Position numbers and translations under genes: made by a program. The notes beneath the pieces were generated by a model. It saw only the letters and a list, made by a program, of their open reading frames with translations, was not told where the DNA came from and searched no databases. A stretch of DNA of 64,000 nt, taken from assembly GCA_025055115.1 (NCBI GenBank), contig JANWYJ010000033.1:62001-126000 (forward strand), read 5' to 3'. Origin of the DNA: Gemmata sp. GTDB taxonomy: Bacteria; Planctomycetota; Planctomycetia; Gemmatales; Gemmataceae. Shown piece by piece: positions 19,016-29,703 of this stretch (its first letter is position 1; the number at the start of each line of letters is the position of its first letter).

Positions 19016-19544
19016 ACAACACCTCGTGACGCTCAATTTGATGCAGAGAAGTGGGCAAGATTGATGTAGGAATTGACCCTGGGAGGTGTCTGGGCGTTCT
19101 TTTTGTGCTGTAGCATCGGTGCGGCTTGAGAGGCTCTGTCGGCCGTGGAACGAGGAGGTGTCTGGGTGTTCTTTTGGCGCTGTGGCAGAGGTGCTGGGTG
19201 TTTCCACGGTGTGAAGAATATGAGGGCAGCAGCTGGGGCAGCGGCTGGGTGGGTGTCCGCGGCCGGGTGTCGCTGGGAGCAGGGCCAGGAGCCTGGCTTG
19301 ATTCGCCGGAGGTGTCGGCCTAGAATTGGTCAGACTCAGCACTCATCGGCTCTGGAATTGACGCCCCGCGGGCATTCATGAGAATGCGGGGAATGGGCGT
19401 GTTCGGGGTCACATTCGCTGCGATTTTTTTCCGCTCCCTCCCTACGAAGCGGATCGAATGGAATAAGATGGGCTAGAGCCGAACTTGGTCTGCCGCGTCA
19501 CCGGCACCTGGTCGATTTACCCCCTATCGCGGGAGACGGCGTAG
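19016..19544. repeat. Intergenic region with an imperfect 72-bp-period repeat
   Basis: 529 bp between the aminotransferase and clpC with no supported gene. An approximately 35-bp sequence containing GGAGGTGTCTGGGNGTTCTT occurs at 19081-19115 and again, diverged, at 19152-19187. A bulged hairpin (CCCCG/CGGGG and CATTC/GAATG) lies near 19363-19392. The clpC promoter should be in the last 150 bp, but I cannot place it with confidence. Confidence 0.6.
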
Positions 19545-22076
19545 ATGTATGAACGATTTACTGATCGTGCTCGCAAGGTCATGCAGCTGGCCAATCAAGA
19601 GGCGCAGCGGTTCAACCACGAGTACATTGGCACCGAGCATATTCTGTTGGGTTTGGTCAAGGAAGGCTCGGGTGTGGCCGCCAATGTCCTGAAGAATCTG
19701 GATATTGATTTGCGGAAAATCCGGTTGGAAGTGGAGAAGATTGTGCAGCATGGCCCCGGCGGCGAGCAGGTCGTGATGGGGCGTCTGCCGCACACGCCGC
19801 GGGCGAAAAAGGTGATCGAATATTCGATCGAAGAAGCCCGGAACCTCAATCATAACTATGTTGGCACGGAGCACTTACTGTTAGGCTTGTTACGCGAGCA
19901 AGAGGGCGTAGCGGCCCAAGTGTTGATGAACCTGGGTTTGAAGCTCGAAGACGTCCGCGAGGAAGTTCTGAATCTATTGGGTCACAACATGCCGAACGAA
20001 TCCGAATCGAGTGGCGGGCGTGAAGGGGGCGACCGGGGGGCCGCCGAACGCACGGGGCGAAGCCGCTCCAAAACCCCTGCACTGGATAGCTTTGGCCGCG
20101 ACCTGACCGAATTGGCCCGGCAAGGCAAACTCGACCCGGTCATTGGCCGGCAGGCTGAGATCGAACGTGTCATTCAAATCCTCTCCCGGCGGCAGAAAAA
20201 CAATCCGGTGCTGTTGGGTGAAGCCGGCGTCGGCAAAACGGCCATTGTCGAAGGTTTGGCGCAACTTGTTGTCGATCAAAATGTTCCGGAATTACTCCGC
20301 GACAAACGGATCGTCGTTCTCGACTTGGCCATGATGGTGGCCGGGACCAAGTATCGCGGCCAATTCGAAGAGCGGATCAAAGCGGTGATGAACGAGGTGC
20401 GGCGGGCCAAAAACACCATTCTGTTCATCGACGAATTGCACACCCTTGTGGGAGCCGGTGGCGCGGAAGGTGCCATCGACGCCTCCAACGTTCTGAAACC
20501 CGCCTTGGCCCGCGGCGAAATCCAGTGCATCGGGGCCACCACGCTCGATGAATACCGCAAATACATCGAGAAAGACGCGGCTTTGGCCCGCCGCTTCCAG
20601 CCGATCATTGTCAATCCGCCCTCCATGGCCGAAACCGTGGAGATTCTCAAGGGTCTGCGCGATCGCTACGAAGCGCACCATCGCGTGCAGATCACCGATG
20701 CGGCCCTCAAAGCCGCTGTGGAACTCTCCGAACGCTACATCACCGGCCACTGCCTGCCGGATAAAGCCATCGACGTGATCGACGAAGCCGGCGCCCGCGT
20801 CCGCCTCAAAGGGATGACCCGGCCCCCCGACCTCAAAGAACTCGACGAGAAGATCGAGAAATTGAATCAAGAAAAAGAAGCCGCGGTCATGGACCAAGAC
20901 TTCGAACGGGCCGCTCATCTGCGCGACCAGGCCGAAAAACTTCGCAAAGAAAAGGAATTCCAACAACGACAATGGCGCGAAAAAGCCAAGGAAACCGATG
21001 GCGTCGTCGATGAAGAAGTGGTCGCCGAAGTCGTTTCCAAGATGACCGGCGTACCCCTCAAGAAAGTCGGTGAAGATGAAACCAAGCGGCTGTTGAACAT
21101 GGAAGCCGAGCTGCACACCGCAGTCATCAGCCAAAACGAAGCGATTCACGCCATCGCCAAAGCTGTGCGCAAATCGCGCTCGGGGATGAAGGACCCGAAA
21201 CGGCCCATCGGCTGTTTCATCTTCGCTGGGCCGACGGGCGTCGGCAAAACCTTGCTCGCCAAGCAGTTGGCCAAATTCATGTTTGGCGATGAAAACAGTC
21301 TCGTGCAGCTCGACATGTCGGAGTACATGGAGAAGCACAATGTGTCGCGGTTGGTGGGCGCTCCGCCGGGCTATATCGGCTACGAAGAAGGCGGCCAACT
21401 GACCGAAAAGATCCGCCGCAAACCGTACTCCGTGGTGCTGCTTGACGAAATCGAAAAAGCTCACCCCGATGTCTGGAACATGCTGTTGCAAATCATGGAA
21501 GAAGGCCGCCTGACCGATAACGTCGGCCGCACCGTCGACTTCAAGAACACGATCATCATCATGACCACCAACATCGGGGCCGAGACGATCGTTTCGCAGG
21601 GGTCGATGAGCGACATTATGATTCGCGACCTCAAACGCGATACCGAAACCAGCTACCAGGACATGAAGCGGAAATTGAAGGAACAGATGGAAAAGGCTTT
21701 CCGTCCTGAGTTCCTCAACCGCCTCGACGATATCATCGTCTTCCGCCAACTGACCAAAAACGACCTCAAAGAAATCGTCAACATGGAGTTGGCGAAAGTC
21801 GCCAAACGGCTGGCGGATAAAAACCTCAAACTGGTGGTCACGGACGACGCCAAAGACTTCCTCATCGAGAAAGGTTCGAGCACTGAATACGGGGCACGCC
21901 CCCTGCGCCGGGCCATCGAGCAGCATCTCGAAGACATGCTCGCCGAGGAACTGCTCAAAGGCACCTTCCACGGCGCCGACACGATCACGGTCAAGGTCGC
22001 CGACACCGGCGGGGAGAAACGCCTGACCTTCGAGGCCAACGCGCCGGCGCCCGTACCGGCCACCGTCGGGTCCTGA
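19545..22076 (+). CDS. clpC: ATP-dependent Clp protease ATP-binding subunit ClpC
   Basis: Two-ring AAA+ unfoldase that partners ClpP. 843 residues. N-terminal pair of Clp_N repeats (1-145) with [15 protein letters not shown] and [15 protein letters not shown]. First AAA+ module: Walker [18 protein letters not shown]-like coiled middle domain ([20 protein letters not shown]), which distinguishes ClpC from ClpA. Second AAA+ module: [25 protein letters not shown]. The insertion [20 protein letters not shown] before [20 protein letters not shown] is also seen in other ClpC. No mcsA/mcsB/ctsR is nearby, unlike Firmicutes. A hairpin follows the stop. Confidence 0.97.
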   Translation: MYERFTDRARKVMQLANQEAQRFNHEYIGTEHILLGLVKEGSGVAANVLKNLDIDLRKIRLEVEKIVQHGPGGEQVVMGRLPHTPRAKKVIEYSIEEARNLNHNYVGTEHLLLGLLREQEGVAAQVLMNLGLKLEDVREEVLNLLGHNMPNESESSGGREGGDRGAAERTGRSRSKTPALDSFGRDLTELARQGKLDPVIGRQAEIERVIQILSRRQKNNPVLLGEAGVGKTAIVEGLAQLVVDQNVPELLRDKRIVVLDLAMMVAGTKYRGQFEERIKAVMNEVRRAKNTILFIDELHTLVGAGGAEGAIDASNVLKPALARGEIQCIGATTLDEYRKYIEKDAALARRFQPIIVNPPSMAETVEILKGLRDRYEAHHRVQITDAALKAAVELSERYITGHCLPDKAIDVIDEAGARVRLKGMTRPPDLKELDEKIEKLNQEKEAAVMDQDFERAAHLRDQAEKLRKEKEFQQRQWREKAKETDGVVDEEVVAEVVSKMTGVPLKKVGEDETKRLLNMEAELHTAVISQNEAIHAIAKAVRKSRSGMKDPKRPIGCFIFAGPTGVGKTLLAKQLAKFMFGDENSLVQLDMSEYMEKHNVSRLVGAPPGYIGYEEGGQLTEKIRRKPYSVVLLDEIEKAHPDVWNMLLQIMEEGRLTDNVGRTVDFKNTIIIMTTNIGAETIVSQGSMSDIMIRDLKRDTETSYQDMKRKLKEQMEKAFRPEFLNRLDDIIVFRQLTKNDLKEIVNMELAKVAKRLADKNLKLVVTDDAKDFLIEKGSSTEYGARPLRRAIEQHLEDMLAEELLKGTFHGADTITVKVADTGGEKRLTFEANAPAPVPATVGS

Positions 22077-22105
22077 GCAACCCAGCCCACCTCATGAATC
22101 CATCG

Positions 22106-22136
22106 GAAGGCTCCCGGCTTGTCTGCGGGAGCCTTC
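22106..22136 (+). terminator. Terminator-like hairpin after clpC
   Basis: An 11-bp perfect inverted repeat, GAAGGCTCCCG (22106-22116) and CGGGAGCCTTC (22126-22136), encloses a 9-base loop, 29 bp after the clpC stop. It is followed by GTGTGTTAGTG, not a T-run, so termination would be imperfect. Confidence 0.6.
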
Positions 22137-22180
22137 GTGTGTTAGTGTGAATGTATTCATGATGGATTGAGGCTTCGACC

Positions 22181-24259
22181 ATGAGTGACCCCCTCCGGGT
22201 GGCCATCGTCGGCGGCGGACTGACAGGACTGGTTCTCGCTCACGAACTGCGTCATCAAGGAATCGCCGTCACCCTCTTCGACACCCGCTTCCCCCTGGGC
22301 GGCCGCATCGACACCCGGACCATCCCTGTTCCCGGCATCGGCCCCGTCACCTTCGACCTCGGCTGCCTGTATCTCCATCCCCTTGGTCCCGGTGCTCCCG
22401 ACCCCCTGGTTCACAGGCTTCAGCCGGCGCCACTGCCCCCGGCCCTCAATCCCGGCGGGCAGGCCGGTGCAGGCGTGGCACCCCACGGCTGGATCCGCCC
22501 GCACGCCCGTGTCCCGTCGTCCTCACCCCACGGTCTGCCCGCGCTCGATTTTCTCAACTCCGTGCCTCTAGACTCGCAGGAGTGGCACCCGGTTCCCGTG
22601 GTCTTCGTCACCCACCAGGATTACCTCCATGGTTACGCCCTGTTCTACCCTCAACAGGGTGGGAGCAGCCGGCTGCTCGATCATCTGCGGCACTGCGGTT
22701 ACGACGAATACCGGCAGTTCTACACGCAAACCGAAGTGATCGCGCTGGAAGAACGCAACGGCCGATGGCGACTGCGGACCCGCTACCCGCGACCCGATGG
22801 CTCCGGATGGGAAAGTGGCGACACCTTCCTAGCGGATGCTCTTGTCCTGACGCAACCCGTGCCGCAAGCACTCGAACTCCTCGACGCCAGCGGTTTTATC
22901 TTACCCGATGGTCTGCGCGACGAGCTTCTGCGCGTGACATTTGCTCCCAGTCTCACACTCCTGGCCGTCACCCCGGCACCCACACGCATGCTCGAACCGG
23001 TCATGTACTTCCACACACACTCACCGGTCGAACTTCTGGCCGATCATCAGGCGATGGGAACTAGTACGCATGGCCCCGCTCTGACCGCGCAAGCCTCACC
23101 CCAGTGGTGCCGCGACTATTGGGACTTGCCCGATTCCGAAATCACTGCAACGCTACTGGCTGCCATCAACCCGTGGCTGACAGAACGACCGATTTGGTAT
23201 CAGTTGGTACGCCGCCGTTACGCGTACTGCCAGTCGCCCCTCAACCTACCTTTCGCGCAACTGACCCAGCCCCCCTTGTTCTTCGCGGGCGATTCTTTCG
23301 CCGCCTACGCTGGCCATGGCATTAACCGGGCCTACACTTCCGCGATTTACACCAGCCAGCGAATGACTCGGGTCCTCAGTGACGTGATGCGGCAACGGGG
23401 GGGCCGGCGACTCTCGCAACGCTGCCGCCTAGAAGTGGTCGTCACCACCCCCGAGGAAGCCCGTACTGCTGTAACCCGCGGTGCGAACCGCTTACTTCTC
23501 TGCTCCGCCTTGGAGCTGGGGGGATTGACTCCGTCACTGGCGTGTTTCCGGGCTGTTCGCCAGACGACTCAAGAAGCAACACACCATGGCCACATTCCGA
23601 TCACCGTGATGATTCGGCCACGCGGCGGCGGATTCTGCTACACTGACGACGAATTTGACCGGATGCAAGCCGAAGCCAAGCAATTTCTCGAAGAGGGCGC
23701 CGATGGGATCGCCTTTGGCATCCTGAAATACTCTCCCTCCTCCCTCCGCCAGGCTCACAACCCGGGGCGGGTGACGATAGACTTGGATCGGTGCCAGTTG
23801 CTCGTGCAACTCGCGAAATCTTATGGGAAAGAAGCCGTGTTCCACCGGGCGTTCGATTGTCTTGCCGATCGACGCAACGGGCTGCACGAACTGATCGTTT
23901 TGGGTTTTCAACGGGTTCTCACCTCCGGCGGAACACCGTTGGCTCTCGATGGCACCGGCGTTCTGGCTGCAGACATTCAATTTGCCGCTTGGGATATCGA
24001 CGTTGTTCCCTGTGGCGGCATCCGCACCAGTCACTTGGCCGCGATTGTCCAACACACGCACTGTTCACACATCGCGGCCTCATTCCGCCAAGCTGTCAAC
24101 GATGGTTCCTTCGTCGAGCGGCCTCGGTTGGCTGAGCAAATGGCTCGGACCGTTGATGGCTATTCGTACACTCTCAATGGTCCCGAGTTAATGGATGCCC
24201 GGAATGTGCTCGACCAGCTGCCCGCCCAGGGTCTTTATGGGATGAATGACGAATCTTAA
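22181..24259 (+). CDS. Fusion of a renalase-like FAD oxidoreductase and CutC
   Basis: 692 residues, one open frame with two unrelated domains. Residues 1 to about 405 are an FAD-dependent amine-oxidase/renalase-like protein: the dinucleotide motif VAIVGGGLTGLVLAHELR at residues 7-24, then GGRIDTR, and the C-terminal FAD contact FFAGDSFAAYAGHGINRAY. From about residue 416 to 665 the sequence matches CutC: RLEVVVTTPEEARTAVTRGA, LELGGLTPS, ITVMIRPRGGGFCYTDDEF, FHRAFDCL and RVLTSGG. CutC was named for copper tolerance, but its activity is unsettled. In CutC the LCxxLELGG segment usually starts RIELC; here it is RLLLC. I know no established role for this pairing. The ATG is 104 bp after clpC. The 3' end lies in a duplication shared with the convergent gene. 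Confidence 0.9.
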   Translation: MSDPLRVAIVGGGLTGLVLAHELRHQGIAVTLFDTRFPLGGRIDTRTIPVPGIGPVTFDLGCLYLHPLGPGAPDPLVHRLQPAPLPPALNPGGQAGAGVAPHGWIRPHARVPSSSPHGLPALDFLNSVPLDSQEWHPVPVVFVTHQDYLHGYALFYPQQGGSSRLLDHLRHCGYDEYRQFYTQTEVIALEERNGRWRLRTRYPRPDGSGWESGDTFLADALVLTQPVPQALELLDASGFILPDGLRDELLRVTFAPSLTLLAVTPAPTRMLEPVMYFHTHSPVELLADHQAMGTSTHGPALTAQASPQWCRDYWDLPDSEITATLLAAINPWLTERPIWYQLVRRRYAYCQSPLNLPFAQLTQPPLFFAGDSFAAYAGHGINRAYTSAIYTSQRMTRVLSDVMRQRGGRRLSQRCRLEVVVTTPEEARTAVTRGANRLLLCSALELGGLTPSLACFRAVRQTTQEATHHGHIPITVMIRPRGGGFCYTDDEFDRMQAEAKQFLEEGADGIAFGILKYSPSSLRQAHNPGRVTIDLDRCQLLVQLAKSYGKEAVFHRAFDCLADRRNGLHELIVLGFQRVLTSGGTPLALDGTGVLAADIQFAAWDIDVVPCGGIRTSHLAAIVQHTHCSHIAASFRQAVNDGSFVERPRLAEQMARTVDGYSYTLNGPELMDARNVLDQLPAQGLYGMNDES

Positions 24260-24354
24260 CACGCTCCGCCGTCAGCGATCGAGCGGCCCGTCACGGGTCT
24301 TTACGGGAATGAATGACGTATCTTCACCCGCTCCGCCGTCAGGGATCGAAGCGG
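24229..24354. repeat. Direct duplication bridging two convergent stop codons
   Basis: About 58 bp at 24229-24286 recurs at 24295-24354 with roughly 85 percent identity. Both copies contain GGGTCTTTA, GAATGACG and CGCTCCGCCGTCAG. Copy one contains the + strand stop TAA (24257-24259) of the renalase-CutC gene. Copy two contains the stop (24339-24341) of the minus-strand cytochrome gene. So the same sequence codes for the end of one gene in one copy and the end of the other gene in the second. Confidence 0.9.
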
Positions 24355-25790
24355 ATGGTCGGGTCTTTTTCCTGCATTCGGCGGCGATCGCCGGGATCGC
24401 CTAAGGCTTGCAGGAAGTGAACAATATCCCACAACGGATCGGGAGCACCTGCTGCGGTCTTCTTCAATTGCTCGTGAAATGCCGTCATGCCCGATGGCAC
24501 TATGCCGCCATACAACCGGGCGTAGAGGTCTTCCCCCCGTCCGCCCCCCCGATACACTCCCACAGTCAGATTCCGCGGTTGGACGATGGTGCCCCAGGCG
24601 TCCCATTTCAGCTGTGGGGCACGGCCATAATCGGCATGGCAACTCGCACAACCGAATTCCGCCGATTGATACAAACGAAAGCCTCGGATGGCCGAGTCGA
24701 TGCGCTCGTCTTCGGTGGTGAACGGTTCCGGCGGGATGGGAATAGGATTCTGGGCGGCGATGCCCCAATTGATGAGCACCCACAAGTAGTTCTGCATCAA
24801 CAGCCAGTCGAGTTCGCCACCGAAGAAGTCGGGATCGTCTTCGGTGAGTTTGCCGACATTGGTGATTTTCGCCATCGTCGCGAATTCCGTTTCACCGCGA
24901 ATACTCAGATGAATGACATAGCTGACCACGTCCTCGAGTTCTTGCGCGGTGAGGGTGGGAAACGCCGGCATAATGGTGCCGTTGATGCCATTGCGAATGA
25001 CGCGGGCCAAATCCGTGCGCAGGGGTTTTCCCGCGGCGCCTTGGCCTTTCTTTTTGACATTCGCCGGTGGGAAGGCCCGGGTGTATTTGAACAGCCCCTG
25101 CCGGTAATCCCGGGGCATCGGTCCATTGACAACCGCGTGGGCCGGTTCGCCTGCGCCAGAGGGTCCGTGGCATTGCATGCACCAACGGCGGTAAACGACC
25201 GATCCGCGGGCCAAGGTGGCGTCGTCGAGGCGGAGCTGATCCTGTGCGGCCGTCGCTGCGTGCCAATCGGTGTACCACACATCCCAGGGGAACGAGCGCA
25301 GGCGCGATTGCGCCGACTTCAGAATCGCTCCCAAGCTTTTTTTGCTCTCCAAGCGGACCGTGGCTGTGGCGACCACGGTTTCCCACGATGGCAGGCTGAC
25401 CCGCGGTGCAGCGGGGGTACCAAAATAAACCTCTAGCAGCCGGTTGATCCGATCGGCCTGAACCGGTTGAAGTAACGTCGGATCGGTGGGATCGAAGATA
25501 TTCTTGTTCAATTGCTTGCGGAGTTCGGCGACCAAATCGGCGTCGGGGCCGTGCGGATACAAGCGCAGGCTCCGTGTCGGTGGGTATCCGGGCGCATGCC
25601 AATGCGTCGGTGCCCCCTCGGGAATGGCGATGACGAGAAAATCTCTTCGCGGCGCATAACGCGCGGTGGGGAGAATGGTCGTTTCCGGCGTCGGGCTGTC
25701 GGTGGCAGCGGTGGGGTTGTCGCAACCGACGACCAGCCACGGTGCCAACGCCAGCATCAAACCCCGCAAGCGCAAGCAGAATAGTTGCAT
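24339..25790 (-). CDS. Di-haem cytochrome c lipoprotein
   Basis: 483 residues from the ATG at 25790; a TTG 21 bp upstream is also open. An N-terminal signal with the lipobox LVVGC predicts a lipid-anchored protein facing the periplasm. Two haem-binding motifs, CMQCH and CASCH, mark two cytochrome c domains, and a Met in GTIMPAFPTL is a likely axial ligand for the first. The remainder contains LYPHGPDADLVAELRK and a tail with GIVPSGMTAFHEQLK. An electron-transfer role is inferred. It overlaps the start region of the divergent PQQ protein gene, so the two promoters share about 50 bp. Confidence 0.88.
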   Translation of the reverse strand: MQLFCLRLRGLMLALAPWLVVGCDNPTAATDSPTPETTILPTARYAPRRDFLVIAIPEGAPTHWHAPGYPPTRSLRLYPHGPDADLVAELRKQLNKNIFDPTDPTLLQPVQADRINRLLEVYFGTPAAPRVSLPSWETVVATATVRLESKKSLGAILKSAQSRLRSFPWDVWYTDWHAATAAQDQLRLDDATLARGSVVYRRWCMQCHGPSGAGEPAHAVVNGPMPRDYRQGLFKYTRAFPPANVKKKGQGAAGKPLRTDLARVIRNGINGTIMPAFPTLTAQELEDVVSYVIHLSIRGETEFATMAKITNVGKLTEDDPDFFGGELDWLLMQNYLWVLINWGIAAQNPIPIPPEPFTTEDERIDSAIRGFRLYQSAEFGCASCHADYGRAPQLKWDAWGTIVQPRNLTVGVYRGGGRGEDLYARLYGGIVPSGMTAFHEQLKKTAAGAPDPLWDIVHFLQALGDPGDRRRMQEKDPTIRFDP

Positions 25791-25840
25791 TTTGTCGCCA
25801 AACCCCAACAATAATGGAGAGTCTTCACACAGGTTATTCT

Positions 25841-28800
25841 ATGACGCGGGCTGGTTGGGGAATCACCATCGCTGGGGTTTGTGCCGTCGCGTTGTTGGCC
25901 AACGCCCAATCGACGATGCCGGGGATCCCCGATGCGGCGACCCTGCGCGGTGAATCGCTCCAAACCCGCAAACGGTTGATCGAAGCCGAACAGAAGCTTC
26001 TCAACAATCTTCCAACCGAAGCCGCCGACGACTTACAACGCATTCTCGATGAATGTGGAGACGATCTGATCTCCCTCGATAATAAGCAATTCCACGCTAC
26101 CCGATATTACGTTCACGCCCTTTTGGCCAAATTGCCGCCCGATGCGCTGAAAGCGTACCAAGATCGCATCCATCAACCGGCACGACAGCTTCTGGAACAG
26201 GCACAACGCGAGCGCGACCCACGCCCGCTGTGGCAACTGCTGGATCGTTACTTCGTTTCGCGACCCACCGAAGACGGTTTGCTTCTGCTGGGCGATTTGC
26301 TTTTTGAACGGGGTGATTTCCGCCTGGCCGAAACCATCTGGCGGCGTCTGTTACCCGATGGCGGTGCTGACCTGGCTTACCCGCGGCCCCAAACCGATCC
26401 CGCCGTTGTCCGCGCCCGCCTGATCCTGGCCATCATCTTCCAGAATGACATCGACCGGGCGCAACGGGAACTCACCCTGTTGCAAACCCGCCATCCCAAC
26501 GCCCACGGCACCTTGGCCGGCCACACCGGACCGTTGGCGAAAACCCTCCAACGCTATCTGGATTCTCCTCCTCAACTGGCGGCGATGGCCGGTACAACCG
26601 CTGCCTGGCGGACCTTCGGGGGCGATGTCGAACGATCCGGACGAGTGCCCCACGGAATTCCCCACGCCTGGCCGGCCCGCCCCACCTGGACCCAACCTGA
26701 TGAGGGCCTCGATCGGCCTCCCCTCCCCTCGCCATCACGAACACCCTTTGGCCATCCGGTGATCTACCGAGGAGAAATCTTTGTGGCCAATGGCACCACC
26801 GTGTTGGCATTCGATCTGCACACGGGGAAACGTACCCGGCCCCCGTATACCGCGGCGTTGAACTTCGCGGCCCACCCCGCCGTGCGGGCGTCCCATTGCA
26901 CCCTCACAGTGGCCGATGGCCTGCTTTATGCCCGCATCGGTCCACCCCTGGTGCGGCCCCCCGAACCCCAAAGCAGCGGTCGCTACGTGGCCGATTCCGC
27001 GATTGTGTGCCTCAGTTTGAAAACCGAAGGAAAGTTCACCGAATTGTGGAAACTATTTCCCCCCGAAGATGACAAAGTGGCCACAGCCTGGGAAGGCGCT
27101 CCGGTGGTCCACAACCGCCGCCTGTGGGCGGTCTACGCCAAATTCGATGCAGGTCGTATCACCCACACCCTCGCTTGTTACGATCCGGCCGACACCGACA
27201 AACCACCGGTTCGCCCGCAGTGGACGGTCGATCTGTGCGAAAACACCCCATCCACCTTGGAACGCAGCCGGCACGAACTGCTGACTCTCGCCGGACGGAA
27301 TCTCGTGTTTAGCTCCAACAATGGTGCGATCGTTGCCGTCGATGCGACTACAGGTCGACGAAGGTGGGCCTTCCGCTACCCACGCACGCAGAAAGCGCTC
27401 AGCAGCGCCGGCAACGATCCAGCCCCGGCGGTGGCCAGTGACGGCCGCGTTTTCGTCGCTCCGGTCGATGGCGAGTGTATCTACGCCTTCGACGCGGAAA
27501 GCGGCCGGTTGTTATGGGAATCGGCCAGCACGGAAAACGCCCGTATCCTGGGTATTGCCCGCCGGCGCTTGATTGTCGCAGTCGCCGGACCTTACCGGAG
27601 TCTGCGCGGCCTGAACCTCGAGACGGGTTCACATCGCGCCGGCGGCTGGGTGCGCGGGACGGATCTTCTCACTCATGGTCAGGGTATCGTCAGCGATCAG
27701 GCTATTGTTTGGCCCTCGCGCGAAGGATTGTACTTGGTCAATCCGGACAATGGACTTCCCTACGGTGAACCGCTCACCAGTGGGTTTCGCAATCCTTTTG
27801 GCCACGTCGCCTATGCGGAGGGAATGTTAGTCGTGGTTATGGCCAACCAGATTTGGGCCTACCGGGCACAAAACACCACGGTTCCGCCCCGCCCAGACGC
27901 CTCCCCCCGCGAACGCTTCGACATTGCGATGGATGGTGTGGAAGCCGCTCTCACGCGTGGGCAGGTGAAAGCGGCGATTGCAGGTCTGGCCGAACTCGCA
28001 GCCAGTGATCTTCCGCCCCCTTTTCGCGCGATGGCCGCCGCGCGGATGGTCCAACTCGCCCCCCCCATGCTCCCACGCGAACAATGGCCCGACGAACTCC
28101 GCAAAGTCCTTCAACCCGAACTTCTGCGCGAGTGGATTCTGACACCCGACGGTATGCCCGTGACGCTCGAACAGTGGCTGAACCAGAAGTTGGGACCCTT
28201 ACCCACCCCCTCCCCGGCGACATGGCCCGCAGGCGCCGTCGCGAAGCTCGACCCACCGAACCTGAGTGACAAACCCACAATCCGGCACACCATCGCCCTA
28301 CCCCCGGGAGTCTTCCCGCTGCAATGGCTCCCCGGTAGCAGCACACCGCAACGGATTTTCGCCGCGGGAGCCAAGCACATTATCGCCTGCCCTCTCGACC
28401 GCAGCCCCAGCCGCCACTATGCCACAGCCGACATCATGACCCATGTGGCCGAATACCCTGGCGGCTTTGTCGCCACAGGACCGTTTGCGGTCGCGCTGTA
28501 CGGCACCGATCCCCAACCGCTGTGGGTGTTTCGCCTGCCGGTCACCGAACGATTACCCCAGGCGTCGCCTTTCCGCTACCGCAACGGTCAAGAACCAGAC
28601 CGCCCGCACTTATCGTCGTTCACACTGGCCGGTGGATGGCTAGTGGCCCGTTGGGGCGAACGACACCTGATCGCCTGGGACCTCGAAGCCCGCCGCGTCG
28701 CATGGGTTCTCAATGCCGAGGGTACAGCCGGTTACGAACCATACGCCTATCCGCGCGCAGTGCAGTTTGGCCCGCAGTTGAGCGTCTGTGACAAGTTCGT

Positions 28801-29623
28801 GGTTGTGCAACGCTCCGACGGCAAACGATGGTTTGTCGATCGACTCACAGGCCGACCCATGATGCAGCCAGCCTTAGGCGAACACACCGCCCTGACGCCC
28901 TGGCTTCATCCACCGCCACTCGCTGGTAGCCACGGTCTTCTTTTTTCCGATGGCCCGGGTTTGGTTCGCTACGCTCAGATCGGCCGTCGGGTTCTCTGGA
29001 GTTTTGAAACAGAATACACAGAAGGCTTCACCGGCGAGCCGGCACAAGTCCGCGTCTGTGGCCAACACGCCTTCGTCGCCATTCGCCGCAACCATGGTGT
29101 AGAAATCGAGCGAATCAATATGACCAACGGTCAAGCGGTTTGGTCGAATCCTGTGTTTGTCGATACCGATCGGTTGAACCTGGCCGCCGCCACCACCGAC
29201 ACCGACACCCTGTATCTGCCTACGCGCGACAAACTCGTGGCCGTGGCGCAGCGGAGCGGCAAAACCGTTTGGGAGCGGGAATTGCCCGACTGCCCACGCG
29301 GATGGACCGTCACGATGGCCAGTCACGGTCGACTGCTCGTCTACCCAACCGAAGCTATCACGCAGCAACGACCACAGGCCGTATTTTCGCGATGGTTGAA
29401 GTCGTTTCGCCGCGAACCGTTGGTCTGGCGGCTCCCCGGCTGGTGCGGAACGCTGTATGATGCGTGGATGAACCGTTGCGCGCCGGTGTGGGTCGTCGAT
29501 GCCCTGACCGGCCAACGGCTGGCCCACTGGGAGCTTCCGGCCCGTGGGCCGATCGTCACCGCGGCCTTCTCGACCACCGCCGCGGTCTTCGCCACTGGCG
29601 ACCGTATCGTGTGGTTGAAATAG
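25841..29623 (+). CDS. Large exported PQQ-propeller (WD40-like) protein
   Basis: 1260 residues from the ATG at 25841, chosen because the signal peptide MTRAGWGITIAGVCAVALLA starts there; an ATG 27 bp upstream is possible. Residues about 25-230 are helical and TPR-like (KLLNNLPTEAADDLQRIL). The rest is beta-propeller with repeated PQQ-like blades such as IVAVDATTGRRRWAF, IYAFDAESGRLLWES, LIAWDLEARRVAWVL and LVAVAQRSGKTVWER. Such proteins are common in planctomycetes; a quinoprotein role is not shown, since no catalytic residues could be placed. It is followed at 80 bp by a MoxR gene. Confidence 0.85.
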   Translation: MTRAGWGITIAGVCAVALLANAQSTMPGIPDAATLRGESLQTRKRLIEAEQKLLNNLPTEAADDLQRILDECGDDLISLDNKQFHATRYYVHALLAKLPPDALKAYQDRIHQPARQLLEQAQRERDPRPLWQLLDRYFVSRPTEDGLLLLGDLLFERGDFRLAETIWRRLLPDGGADLAYPRPQTDPAVVRARLILAIIFQNDIDRAQRELTLLQTRHPNAHGTLAGHTGPLAKTLQRYLDSPPQLAAMAGTTAAWRTFGGDVERSGRVPHGIPHAWPARPTWTQPDEGLDRPPLPSPSRTPFGHPVIYRGEIFVANGTTVLAFDLHTGKRTRPPYTAALNFAAHPAVRASHCTLTVADGLLYARIGPPLVRPPEPQSSGRYVADSAIVCLSLKTEGKFTELWKLFPPEDDKVATAWEGAPVVHNRRLWAVYAKFDAGRITHTLACYDPADTDKPPVRPQWTVDLCENTPSTLERSRHELLTLAGRNLVFSSNNGAIVAVDATTGRRRWAFRYPRTQKALSSAGNDPAPAVASDGRVFVAPVDGECIYAFDAESGRLLWESASTENARILGIARRRLIVAVAGPYRSLRGLNLETGSHRAGGWVRGTDLLTHGQGIVSDQAIVWPSREGLYLVNPDNGLPYGEPLTSGFRNPFGHVAYAEGMLVVVMANQIWAYRAQNTTVPPRPDASPRERFDIAMDGVEAALTRGQVKAAIAGLAELAASDLPPPFRAMAAARMVQLAPPMLPREQWPDELRKVLQPELLREWILTPDGMPVTLEQWLNQKLGPLPTPSPATWPAGAVAKLDPPNLSDKPTIRHTIALPPGVFPLQWLPGSSTPQRIFAAGAKHIIACPLDRSPSRHYATADIMTHVAEYPGGFVATGPFAVALYGTDPQPLWVFRLPVTERLPQASPFRYRNGQEPDRPHLSSFTLAGGWLVARWGERHLIAWDLEARRVAWVLNAEGTAGYEPYAYPRAVQFGPQLSVCDKFVVVQRSDGKRWFVDRLTGRPMMQPALGEHTALTPWLHPPPLAGSHGLLFSDGPGLVRYAQIGRRVLWSFETEYTEGFTGEPAQVRVCGQHAFVAIRRNHGVEIERINMTNGQAVWSNPVFVDTDRLNLAAATTDTDTLYLPTRDKLVAVAQRSGKTVWERELPDCPRGWTVTMASHGRLLVYPTEAITQQRPQAVFSRWLKSFRREPLVWRLPGWCGTLYDAWMNRCAPVWVVDALTGQRLAHWELPARGPIVTAAFSTTAAVFATGDRIVWLK

Positions 29624-29703
29624 ACACGCCGCCGCGAACGTGTTTCGAGGTGGTGTGTGATGGCGAAGAATTTTCATCCGTTGTCTCACTTTCAGGTGTA
29701 TCT

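Noticed and set aside
19016-19342. Upstream extension of the aminotransferase by 109 codons
   Set aside because: The extension is low-complexity, contains a DNA repeat, and a GTG with a ribosome binding site fits the normal family start.
20292-21971. 559-codon open frame antisense to clpC
   Set aside because: GC-rich codon bias of clpC leaves the opposite strand open; the sequence has no known motif.
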